Origin: a virus
Strand: one strand, 5' to 3'
DNA: 33,787 bases
IMG/VR virus record: IMGVR_UViG_3300043427_004668
Location: 1-33,787 of that record
The translations under genes were made by a program, and so were the position numbers. The stretch's first letter is position 1. Every line of letters starts with the position of its first letter. Shown piece after piece: positions 21,735 through 28,065 of the stretch. The notes under the pieces were generated by a model. The model made no database searches and was not told the origin of the DNA. It saw only the letters and a list, made by a program, of their open reading frames with translations.

Positions 21735-21771
21735 AAAAATAAAATAAAAAAGGGAAGACCGTCGTCTTCCC
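21735..21771 (-). terminator. Strong minus-strand terminator
   Basis: Perfect 8-bp hairpin GGGAAGAC/GTCTTCCC with a 4-nt loop at 21752-21771. On the minus strand it is followed by TTTTTTATTTTATTTTTTT. It ends the structured RNA from the promoter at 22057. Confidence 0.9.
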
Positions 21772-22050
21772 GTGAGTCCCCGTCAGGACAAGATTCGAGT
21801 TGTTTTGTGGTAGGTCAATCTCTGAAACCCGTAAAGTTGGACAAACTTCTGTTTTTTTAATTAAGTCTGAAAAAACATACCATAGAAAAAAAGACTTGGT
21901 GAGTTTTATCTTTTACAGAAAGATTGAGATGACCATTCTCACAAACTGCCCGTGTTTTTAATGAAATCTGATTCTAATTTATAAAGCGGAGAAGAATCCA
22001 TTCAGGTGAGTATGGGAAACCACCGTTAACAAACATTCCGCTGTCCATTT
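21752..22050 (-). ncRNA. Structured non-coding RNA candidate (about 300 nt)
   Basis: No plausible protein-coding frame spans this stretch on either strand. On the minus strand a TATCTTTG box starts it and a strong terminator ends it. Between are several short paired elements: AGCGGA/TCCGCT, GGTG/CACC, TGAGA/TCTCA, AAGTCT/AGACTT, AAGTT/AACTT and GTCC/GGAC. The density of hairpins suggests a defined RNA. I found no tmRNA tag, RNase P or 6S signature. A tRNA-Phe lies just upstream, so the two may be transcribed together. Confidence 0.5.
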
Positions 22051-22056
22051 CTTTTA

Positions 22057-22064
22057 CAAAGATA
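22057..22064 (-). promoter_or_regulatory. Bacteroidetes-type -7 box TATCTTTG for the ncRNA
   Basis: Minus-strand TATCTTTG with TTTG-rich sequence about 16-20 nt upstream, fitting the -33 element. Start would be near 22050. Confidence 0.55.
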
Positions 22065-22110
22065 AGTAAGTTTCGACAAACAAACAAATCTTTTAATAAA
22101 AATTTTTTTG

Positions 22111-22186
22111 TGGTAGGGAGTGGAATCGAACCACTGGCACACATCGGTTCAAGATGTTGCTCTACCTGAACTGAGCTACCACTACC
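22111..22186 (-). tRNA. tRNA-Phe (anticodon GAA), atypical acceptor
   Basis: D stem GCTC/GAGC, anticodon stem ACATC/GATGT with loop TTGAACC (GAA at plus 22148-22150), and T arm AGTGG-TTCGATT-CCACT are canonical. The acceptor GGTAGTG/CCCTACC has one T-C mismatch, and there is an extra G before the usual TA of positions 8-9. C37 instead of A37 is unusual for Phe. CCA is not encoded. It may be functional or slightly degraded. Confidence 0.78.
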
Positions 22187-22246
22187 AAAGAACTTAATTT
22201 GAGTTACCTGAGTATCTTTCATCACCTATGGGTCTCAAATCCTTTA

Positions 22247-22254
22247 CAAAATTA
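22247..22254 (-). promoter_or_regulatory. TAATTTTG -7 box upstream of tRNA-Phe
   Basis: Minus-strand TAnnTTTG about 60 nt before the tRNA, with TTTG 20 nt further upstream. It fits the host consensus and would transcribe the tRNA and possibly the ncRNA. Confidence 0.45.
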
Positions 22255-22280
22255 AGACAAAGTTTTGATTAAGACAAATT

Positions 22281-22571
22281 TTATATGAAAAAATCTAAAT
22301 ATTTTTTTACTGTTCTTCTGATTGTTGGTTTATCAATATGATTAAACTTATCTTCTATTAAACCAAAAATCTTATTAACCAAAAACTTTTTATTTCCCTC
22401 AATCCAATAGGATTTATTATTAACCGTAATCATATTTGGAGAAAATCCGCCGATATCTATAACAGGATTCCCCACAGGAAAATTTCTTCTAAGATGACGT
22501 AGGACTTCATCTGAAGTATTATCACTATATTTTTTTAATATATCTTCTCTTTCTTGTTCTGATAATATCAT
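22281..22571 (-). CDS. Hypothetical protein with LTE-type N-terminus
   Basis: 96 residues beginning MILSEQEREDILKKYSD, similar to the tagged proteins of this window. The rest has mixed strands and helices with Lys and Phe-rich ends. It matches no family I know. The ATATTTAT box lies 4 nt before the start and supports it. Confidence 0.68.
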   Translation of the reverse strand: MILSEQEREDILKKYSDNTSDEVLRHLRRNFPVGNPVIDIGGFSPNMITVNNKSYWIEGNKKFLVNKIFGLIEDKFNHIDKPTIRRTVKKYLDFFI

Positions 22572-22575
22572 GTTT

Positions 22576-22583
22576 ATAAATAT
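22576..22583 (-). promoter_or_regulatory. Phage promoter-like box ATATTTAT, N4-ATG
   Basis: Minus strand, 4 nt before the ATG at 22571; it faces the CTATTTAT box for the plus-strand gene at 22612. Confidence 0.52.
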
Positions 22584-22587
22584 TAGA

Positions 22588-22595
22588 CTATTTAT
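22588..22595 (+). promoter_or_regulatory. Variant phage box CTATTTAT
   Basis: Plus strand, 16 nt before ATG 22612, one mismatch at the first base. It is divergent to the 22576 box. Confidence 0.35.
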
Positions 22596-22611
22596 TCACA
22601 AAACCTATATT

Positions 22612-22740
22612 ATGGCAAAAGGTACAAAGGGCGGAGAATCAAGGAAAGTAAATTTTGGAAAAAGAAAAAAAGGTAAACACCAAAAATCTTACAACAAACA
22701 CGATAGATCCGAGAAGAATTATCGTGGTCAAGGTCGATAA
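22612..22740 (+). CDS. Small, very basic protein (42 aa)
   Basis: ATG 22612 to TAA 22740: MAKGTKGGESRKVNFGKRKK continuing GKHQKSYNKHDRSEKNYRGQ and ending GR. About a third of the residues are Lys or Arg and there is almost no hydrophobic core, so it is likely to bind nucleic acid or be disordered. Small basic proteins of this kind occur in phage heads and around ribosomes; neither is shown. A promoter-like box precedes it. Confidence 0.7.
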   Translation: MAKGTKGGESRKVNFGKRKKGKHQKSYNKHDRSEKNYRGQGR

Positions 22741-22776
22741 AGTTTAAGACTTAAGTTTTTTTTATATATTTCTATT

Positions 22777-23061
22777 ATGGATAGGAAGAGGAAAATCTGT
22801 CGCCTAATCGAAAAACATATCAACAAAAAGAATTCCGATGTTATCAAGGAAGCTTATGGTGAAAATTCTTCAATTAAAATACATAATTTAACTTACTCAA
22901 TCACAAATCCTTCAATTTTAGTAGAGGCCGTTATTATGTTGGGTGATGAAATAAATGAATCAGTTATGGATAGAGAAATTGCCGATTATTTGATTCAAGA
23001 AACCTTACCGTATTTCTTTTCAGATATTCCAAGTAAAGTTATGATAAGATGGGATGTTTAA
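22777..23061 (+). CDS. Hypothetical protein
   Basis: 94 residues; basic N-terminal helix (KRKICRLIEKHI), then strands and a hydrophobic helical segment. The end overlaps the convergent gene's stop by four bases (TTAA). No domain recognised. It may be related in style to the 26210 and 33411 proteins, which also start with a charged helix followed by strands. Confidence 0.66.
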   Translation: MDRKRKICRLIEKHINKKNSDVIKEAYGENSSIKIHNLTYSITNPSILVEAVIMLGDEINESVMDREIADYLIQETLPYFFSDIPSKVMIRWDV

Positions 23062-24047
23062 CTCCTTTTTATCCAAGCAATCTTACCCCCACCTCTCAAT
23101 TTATTATAAGGATCCGAATAAACATCTCCACCTATATTGTGAAAAATTAAAGGAACTCCATTTTTTATACCGCCAACAATTCCTAAGTGGGTGTTCATAC
23201 CAAAACCTTTTCCTGTTGAAATAGTATTACCCTTTTTCCAACCCCCTTTACCATCAGAAACGAAGTAAGGTTTACCTGCTTCATAAAAAGCTTCTTCATG
23301 ATGATCTGACGGTGGATAATATATTCCAACCACATCGTCAACCTTTAGATTCGATGGTGAAACATCTTTAATTAACTCCTGTTGAAGTGATTTAATAGAT
23401 TCAACTTGACCACCATTTTTTCTTGCTTTCGGCCCTCCTTGGTTAACTATTTTTTTGAATATATTAAAAACCTTATCAATTTGTTCAGGATTTAATGATG
23501 TATAAGAACTCATAACTCTAGTTCCTGCTTTATCAATATCATGAGCTAACCAAGCATTACCAACTGCAGTAAGTTTTTTTGAAAATTCATTAACAAATGT
23601 ACCACAGTCAGGTTGACCTGCTTTACACACAAAAGTAGAATCTTTATCATTCAGTTTTTCAATTTTGAATTGATCCTTAAATTTTGTATCTATATTTCCA
23701 CTTAAAGCACTGTCTTTTGATGATACTGGTTGAGTTTTATTAGATGTATCTTTTGTTGATTTTTTTGGCAATACAGAACTTTCATAAGCATCCAAAGCGG
23801 ATTTAGTCAATGGGCCGAAATATCCTGTTGGGATCATTGATTTGGTTTTTAGAAGTTTCAAATCCATCAGTTTTTGCTGTAATTTTTTAACATCTCCAAC
23901 TTGTTTTGGATTTTTTCTACCTCCATCACCGAGTTTCAAGTTTTTTGGATTAATATTTTCTTTAGAACCGATATTTGATTGTTCTTGAAGAACCTGATTT
24001 ATTATTCTTCCTAAATCCTGTTCGGTTAATTTTATAATTTTTTTCAT
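23058..24047 (-). CDS. Peptidoglycan-binding, NlpC/P60-like cysteine peptidase with LTE-type segment
   Basis: 329 residues. The N-terminal KKIIKLTEQDLGRIINQVLQ is the tag-like segment. Residues 50-92 are a PG_binding_1-like module (VGDVKKLQQKLMDLKLL, TGYFGPLTKSALDAYE). The C-terminal domain has Cys148 in DCGTFVNEF and His287 in NTHLGIVGG plus His303, which fits a CHAP/NlpC-type cysteine peptidase core. It would cut peptide crosslinks in peptidoglycan. The tag suggests a virion-associated entry enzyme rather than a lysis endolysin, by analogy with tail or core lysins (inference). Confidence 0.78.
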   Translation of the reverse strand: MKKIIKLTEQDLGRIINQVLQEQSNIGSKENINPKNLKLGDGGRKNPKQVGDVKKLQQKLMDLKLLKTKSMIPTGYFGPLTKSALDAYESSVLPKKSTKDTSNKTQPVSSKDSALSGNIDTKFKDQFKIEKLNDKDSTFVCKAGQPDCGTFVNEFSKKLTAVGNAWLAHDIDKAGTRVMSSYTSLNPEQIDKVFNIFKKIVNQGGPKARKNGGQVESIKSLQQELIKDVSPSNLKVDDVVGIYYPPSDHHEEAFYEAGKPYFVSDGKGGWKKGNTISTGKGFGMNTHLGIVGGIKNGVPLIFHNIGGDVYSDPYNKLRGGGKIAWIKRS

Positions 24048-24065
24048 ATTTTACTATTATCTCAA

Positions 24066-24073
24066 ATAAATAT
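24066..24073 (-). promoter_or_regulatory. Phage promoter-like box ATATTTAT
   Basis: Minus strand, 18 nt before the ATG at 24047 and close to the opposed host-type box at 24076. Confidence 0.46.
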
Positions 24074-24075
24074 CC

Positions 24076-24083
24076 TATCTTTA
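24076..24083 (+). promoter_or_regulatory. Host-type -7 box TATCTTTA, N4-ATG
   Basis: One mismatch to TAnnTTTG; ATG 24088 follows after 4 nt. Divergent to the phage box at 24066. Confidence 0.48.
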
Positions 24084-24087
24084 CCTT

Positions 24088-24810
24088 ATGAAACATTTTA
24101 TTACCGTAATAATTGTCTCTTTTATGTTCATATCACCAAATATTGAACAAACCCAACAACTTGAAAACAAAGTCAGAATTTATCAAAAAGACTTTTCAAC
24201 AAAAAATAAAATAATCTCCAAAGTTAATATAATTGAATTATATAAAGGTTCTGTGTCTTACAGAATAGTAAATAAAAATCATCGTAAATACGATTTCTAC
24301 ATAAATTCAAATTATTTCACTATAGAAAACGATCCGTTGGGTGAAGTAAAAATAAATGGTAAAACCATAAAAAAAAGAAACAAAAATGGTGGATTTTTTA
24401 CATCGAATGGAGATACACCATCATTTTATTTTAACGACAGACCAAATAATGTCTTATATTCTTCACAAACCCATACCCCAATACTAAAAGAAGGAATTCC
24501 ATATTATAAAATCTTCAATAAAAAATGGGCCAAATATAAACTACCAAGACTTTTAATTGGTGAAAAACGAAACGGTAATATTGTAGTAGTTCATACAATT
24601 GAAAATTCTAAATGTTCCGTTTATGATTTTTATTTGATATCTAAGATGTTAGGATTGAGGAATGCATTGATGTTTGATGGAGGGGCGTCAATTGAAGTTG
24701 GTGTGTCATATAAAAATATAAATTACAAATACCAAACAGTCACTGATCTACAACGTAAAATAGGAAAAGTACCAACACCATCTGTTTTTATTGTGGGTAA
24801 CTTTAATTAA
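24088..24810 (+). CDS. Phosphodiester glycosidase (NAGPA-type), secreted
   Basis: 240 residues with a signal peptide (about 1-20). The NAGPA family signatures are present: RLLIGEKRNGNIVVVHT, a YDFYLISKMLGLRNALMFDGG block and the FDGGAS site (196-201). Family members remove GlcNAc from phosphodiester-linked sugars, for example uncovering mannose-6-phosphate or hydrolysing wall teichoic or capsular phosphodiesters. A phage could use it to strip surface polysaccharide, but the substrate is not known. The stop shares TTAA with the neighbouring SLT gene. Confidence 0.88.
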   Translation: MKHFITVIIVSFMFISPNIEQTQQLENKVRIYQKDFSTKNKIISKVNIIELYKGSVSYRIVNKNHRKYDFYINSNYFTIENDPLGEVKINGKTIKKRNKNGGFFTSNGDTPSFYFNDRPNNVLYSSQTHTPILKEGIPYYKIFNKKWAKYKLPRLLIGEKRNGNIVVVHTIENSKCSVYDFYLISKMLGLRNALMFDGGASIEVGVSYKNINYKYQTVTDLQRKIGKVPTPSVFIVGNFN

Positions 24811-25754
24811 AAACAATTCAAAGAATTCATATACCCATTAACTTCCTCAACGTATCCTATCCCAGTGTGTTTTGGACCTCTCAAATTTGGAAAAAACCCA
24901 TCTACCACCTCATTTTTTTTAACGATCAATTCACCAGGAAATTGTTTTAATTTAGGATCTTTTACTTTTTGTAACAAAGTATTATTAGGGTCAAATGAAC
25001 TTGGGTTGGTATATGGTGAATGCTTTGTTTTGAAACAAGGTGCCATATATAATTCGTGGTTAGTCTTACAATAAGGATAAATTGTTGATTGTTCAGGCAT
25101 ATTATGACCTAAAATTGCCATATCTAAAGCATGATTACCAGTACCATTTATATTTTTAACTATACCATATTTTGATAATATAGGATTAACTGAAGGATTG
25201 GTTTTTAATCCGTTGGATAAAGCCTTTTTATACCTGGTGGTTAGTGAATATAGTACACCTAATCCCTGACTTATTTCGTTAAAAGATTTGTCATAATCAC
25301 CAATACTTTTATCAAGACCATATTTTTTCCATGCACTAGGTGTAAATTGTCCAATCCCTAAACTCTGTGTTCTTTCTGGCCCGTATATTTTTTTCATCCC
25401 CCAATCAATTATAGAACCTAAACCAGCACTACGTAATCTTTCAGAAAATACATCAGAGGATTCTATAAATTGTCCGAACTTAGATTCTCTGCCAATAATA
25501 CCAATCGAAGCTTTTGTAAGTAAAGTTAGTGTGGGAAAATCAACATTTAATTCTTTCATCAAAGTTGATTGATTTGTAATCACATAATCTACGAATAATT
25601 TCAAATTTTCAGGAACACAAGAATAACCTTTTACAGTTTTTTTTGTACTATCTAATTTCGTGTTTGACGTTATTCCAGGTCCAGTTTGTTCGTGAATTAT
25701 TTTTTCAATAATTTCTAAAAGTTCTGATTCTGTTATTTTAATTACTTTTCTCAT
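24807..25754 (-). CDS. SLT/lysozyme-like muramidase with LTE-type segment
   Basis: 315 residues. Starts RKVIKITESELLEIIEKIIHEQ, the tag with an IHE site. Residues about 83-150 hold a lytic transglycosylase-like core: GIIGRESKFGQ with Glu90, then QSLGIGQFTPSAWKKYGL. There is no signal peptide. The C-terminal third is Pro/Asn/Cys-rich and unassigned. Candidate for a virion-carried peptidoglycan hydrolase used at entry. The start overlaps the stop of the upstream coiled-coil membrane gene by four bases. Confidence 0.82.
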   Translation of the reverse strand: MRKVIKITESELLEIIEKIIHEQTGPGITSNTKLDSTKKTVKGYSCVPENLKLFVDYVITNQSTLMKELNVDFPTLTLLTKASIGIIGRESKFGQFIESSDVFSERLRSAGLGSIIDWGMKKIYGPERTQSLGIGQFTPSAWKKYGLDKSIGDYDKSFNEISQGLGVLYSLTTRYKKALSNGLKTNPSVNPILSKYGIVKNINGTGNHALDMAILGHNMPEQSTIYPYCKTNHELYMAPCFKTKHSPYTNPSSFDPNNTLLQKVKDPKLKQFPGELIVKKNEVVDGFFPNLRGPKHTGIGYVEEVNGYMNSLNCF

Positions 25755-26059
25755 AAAGAACTTTTGTTAAGTAACGTATGTAATTCAGAATTTTCTTTCT
25801 GTAAAAAATCAACTTTAACCGCAAGAGCAGCAACTTGTTCTGTTAATTTAAGAATAGTTATTCTCATCTCATCTTTTTCTTTTGATGAACTTTCTAATAG
25901 TGCCTCTAATTTTGCAATTCTATCTTTACAATCATGACGAATGAATTCTTCATCTCTTTCTTTTCTCATTGCTCTTTTTTCGTAGTATCTCCAAGCCGAA
26001 CCTCCTCCTAATACTGTTGTTATTGTTACTAAAACTGTCCAAATTGTTTCTTGTGGCAT
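25751..26059 (-). CDS. Membrane-anchored coiled-coil protein
   Basis: 102 residues: an N-terminal transmembrane helix (about 6-22) followed by a charged, heptad-rich rod (30-98). It is coupled to the SLT gene (ATGA overlap), an arrangement seen for lysis accessory proteins, so spanin- or holin-associated roles are possible. A GTATTTAT box lies 19 nt upstream. Confidence 0.7.
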   Translation of the reverse strand: MPQETIWTVLVTITTVLGGGSAWRYYEKRAMRKERDEEFIRHDCKDRIAKLEALLESSSKEKDEMRITILKLTEQVAALAVKVDFLQKENSELHTLLNKSSL

Positions 26060-26209
26060 TACTTCTTTTTTATAAACAATAAATACAAAGACACTACTAA
26101 AAATTTTTTTGGTGAAAAAATGTCTTTTTAAGACGAGGGCAATAATTATTATTCTTTTAGAATAATAATATAAATTAAAAAAATATTAATAAAAAATACT
26201 AGTCTAGGC
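26060..26209. other. Intergenic stretch of 150 bases with long hairpin and CTAG cluster
   Basis: Contains ATTATTATTCT-TTT-AGAATAATAAT (26145-26169, 11-bp perfect hairpin), a smaller GTCTT/AAGAC hairpin (26122-26134) and CTAGGCCTAG, one of three CTAG sites in about 15 bases. It may include a weak terminator for the genes at 26210-26817. No gene seen. Confidence 0.45.
26079..26086 (-). promoter_or_regulatory. Phage promoter-like box GTATTTAT
   Basis: Minus strand, 19 nt before the ATG at 26059. Confidence 0.48.
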
Positions 26210-26452
26210 CTAGTAGGAAAAATCTACGATAAATTCGCACCCAACATAATCTTCCATTAGTTTAGAGACATCAACCCTTTCATAATGATCACTACCTGTT
26301 CTAGTAACTTCAATAAAAACACAATAAGAATATTCTCTCCATACACCATCCTCACACAACTGGTGTGTGGGGTGTAAACGAAATGATGTGATTGAAAAAT
26401 TATATTTCTCAAGTATTTTTGAACAAATCTTCTTTAGTCTATTCTCGTCCAT
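26210..26452 (-). CDS. Small hypothetical protein
   Basis: 80 residues: a basic N-terminal helix (KKICSKILEKYNF) then strands with His, Arg and Tyr (FRLHPTHQLCEDGVWREYSY). No domain known to me. It overlaps the upstream DUF2452 gene by 19 nt, which implies a co-translated pair. Confidence 0.66.
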   Translation of the reverse strand: MDENRLKKICSKILEKYNFSITSFRLHPTHQLCEDGVWREYSYCVFIEVTRTGSDHYERVDVSKLMEDYVGCEFIVDFSY

Positions 26453-26817
26453 GTTAGGTCAGAATTTAATACAACAGAATAAAGATGTTTCATCGACCAT
26501 TCGTTAGGAGAGATCAGAGACAATGTTTTCCTACCTTTAGAATCCTCATATAAGTGATATACCTCCCCAATAACAGGTTCAAAACTATAATGTGAGTCAT
26601 AGACCTCCTGATTGGTTAAATACGAATTTTGGAGGGTTTCTGCTTCTTTAACGAGTTCTTCGTACCTCCTCTTTAATACCTTATTAACTTTTTGAGTTCC
26701 TTTATCTTTGAAAAATGTCGTATCTACAGGTTCAATTTTTGGTGCCCCTACATGATGTGGATAATGGAGAATGTTTGGCTTAAGATTAACTTTGTCTATA
26801 TGACTTTGTGTGCTCAC
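26434..26817 (-). CDS. DUF2452 (C1orf50-like) protein
   Basis: 127 residues that match DUF2452: NILHYPHHVGAPKIEPVDTT at about 15-34, a helical middle, then VYHLYEDSKGRKTLSLISP and NEWSMKHLYSVVLNSDLTW. The family is found in bacteria and in animals (C1orf50) and has no assigned biochemical function. The translation starts at GTG 26817. Presence in a phage is uncommon in my experience. Confidence 0.85.
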   Translation of the reverse strand: MSTQSHIDKVNLKPNILHYPHHVGAPKIEPVDTTFFKDKGTQKVNKVLKRRYEELVKEAETLQNSYLTNQEVYDSHYSFEPVIGEVYHLYEDSKGRKTLSLISPNEWSMKHLYSVVLNSDLTWTRID

Positions 26818-26834
26818 AATAAATTATAAAACAA

Positions 26835-26864
26835 AAAAGGGAATAATCAAATTATTCCCCTTTT
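26835..26864 (-). terminator. Rho-independent terminator
   Basis: GGGAATAAT-CAA-ATTATTCCC with T runs on both sides. On the minus strand it ends the gene whose stop is at 26852. Confidence 0.82.
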
Positions 26865-27349
26865 ATCATTCCGAGTCCATGTTTCAGGAATTCCTTAGCT
26901 CTTGCGGATAAATAATCCGTTTGATATACTTTTTCAATATCTTTAACCAATTCTTCACCGTGCTTATTCTCTTTGTAAAGTTCAATTATTTTATCCATTG
27001 ATCTATTACAACTCTTATTAGTTTCTTCAAAATAATTGTAAGGTTTGTACGCCTTTAACGAATTCATAATGTTGAATGCCAAATCTTCTCCACCATCAGA
27101 GATTTGTGGATGTAATCTTAGTGTTTTAAGTAGTTCGATCATATCAACCAAACCATTAACACCTTTCTTACGTAACTTAACCCCTTCAATATAATCTTCA
27201 CCTTCAAGGTCACCTACAATCTCCTCTAAAGATTTTGTATTACCTTTATGGCAAAATCTTTTTTCCTCGGACTTTTCCGATTGCTCAAAGAAATAGAAAT
27301 TTCTAATATCCTTTTTTTCTTCTTCTGTTAAAATAAATTGCTTTCTCAT
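26852..27349 (-). CDS. Unknown helical protein with LTE-type segment
   Basis: 165 residues starting at ATG 27349: MRKQFILTEEEKKDIRNFYF then FEQ, the recurring N-terminal form with an FFE end. The rest is helical and charged, with two Cys (FCHKGN...) and no recognised domain. A GTATTTAT box 5 nt upstream supports this start rather than a longer one at 27409. It ends within a terminator. Confidence 0.7.
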   Translation of the reverse strand: MRKQFILTEEEKKDIRNFYFFEQSEKSEEKRFCHKGNTKSLEEIVGDLEGEDYIEGVKLRKKGVNGLVDMIELLKTLRLHPQISDGGEDLAFNIMNSLKAYKPYNYFEETNKSCNRSMDKIIELYKENKHGEELVKDIEKVYQTDYLSARAKEFLKHGLGMIKGE

Positions 27350-27354
27350 AATTG

Positions 27355-27362
27355 ATAAATAC
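27355..27362 (-). promoter_or_regulatory. Phage promoter-like box GTATTTAT, N5-ATG
   Basis: Minus strand, 5 nt before ATG 27349 and 9 nt after the upstream stop. Confidence 0.52.
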
Positions 27363-27371
27363 TTTTTAGTT

Positions 27372-28019
27372 TTAGAATGTGTCGTGAATGAATTTAATTT
27401 TAATTTCATCGCTTAAAACCTCATTAGTAAATGAAAATGGATCATAATCAAATAAGTGAAAATGATTAAAAAAGTAAACATACACCAACTTTGCAGTCTC
27501 AACATCATAAAAGTCTTTATAATCATATTTCATATCGATAGGGTAAACTATATCTCTAAATTCATGATATTCCAAACTACCAATATTTAATAAACTTTTA
27601 ATATTTTTTAAGTCATCCTGTATATTTTCATTTTTTATATATAAATCAGGTATTTTACCCTCAAAAAAAGATTCTTGGAGAGATTGGACTATTTTACTGT
27701 TTTTCCCATAGTCATTTAGGTCAACAACTAATTTCCTTTTCTCAAAACAAATATGAATCCATTCTTTGAAATATTTTATGATTGTGTTCTTAATCTCTTT
27801 AGTAAGTGCAACCCTATGAATAATTTCAAGATTAATAAATAAAGATAAAACCCTTTCATATGGGTTCCTAACACTACAAATGACTTTACAATCTGAAATG
27901 TCTATATTTTCATCAACTAATAATTCAAAACCCAATTTTTCTATTAAAAAAATTAAATTTTCATGAGTAGTTTCATCTGGAATCTTCCACACAAACCCTT
28001 CTTTTTTGTAAATTACCAT
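27372..28019 (-). CDS. Sulfotransferase-like protein
   Basis: 215 residues. CKVICSVRNPYERVLSLFINL (44-64) is the PAPS-binding R-x-P-x-x-R-x-x-S motif of sulfotransferase family 2 (Arg51, Ser59). A late FYDVETAKLVYVYFFNHFHLF segment matches the end of the same family (DxELFxY-like). The usual N-terminal GxxK P-loop is not clear, so activity is uncertain. It could transfer sulfate to phage or host glycans. Together with the glycosyltransferase-like and methyltransferase genes it points to carbohydrate modification. Confidence 0.68.
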   Translation of the reverse strand: MVIYKKEGFVWKIPDETTHENLIFLIEKLGFELLVDENIDISDCKVICSVRNPYERVLSLFINLEIIHRVALTKEIKNTIIKYFKEWIHICFEKRKLVVDLNDYGKNSKIVQSLQESFFEGKIPDLYIKNENIQDDLKNIKSLLNIGSLEYHEFRDIVYPIDMKYDYKDFYDVETAKLVYVYFFNHFHLFDYDPFSFTNEVLSDEIKIKFIHDTF

Positions 28020-28053
28020 AATGAAGTTATAACCTAAAATAGTTTTGAGTAAA

Positions 28054-28061
28054 GTATTTAT
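28054..28061 (+). promoter_or_regulatory. Phage promoter-like box GTATTTAT, N4-ATG
   Basis: Plus strand, 4 nt before ATG 28066. Confidence 0.52.
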
Positions 28062-28065
28062 TTTT

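Noticed and set aside
21974-22225. 83-residue minus-strand ORF across tRNA-Phe and the ncRNA promoter
   Set aside because: It reads through the tRNA and the promoter box; no family match. The locus is better explained by RNA genes.
22745-22776. Terminator after the 22612 basic gene
   Set aside because: There is a T run after TTAAG/CTTAA, but the stem allows almost no loop, so it is too weak to call.
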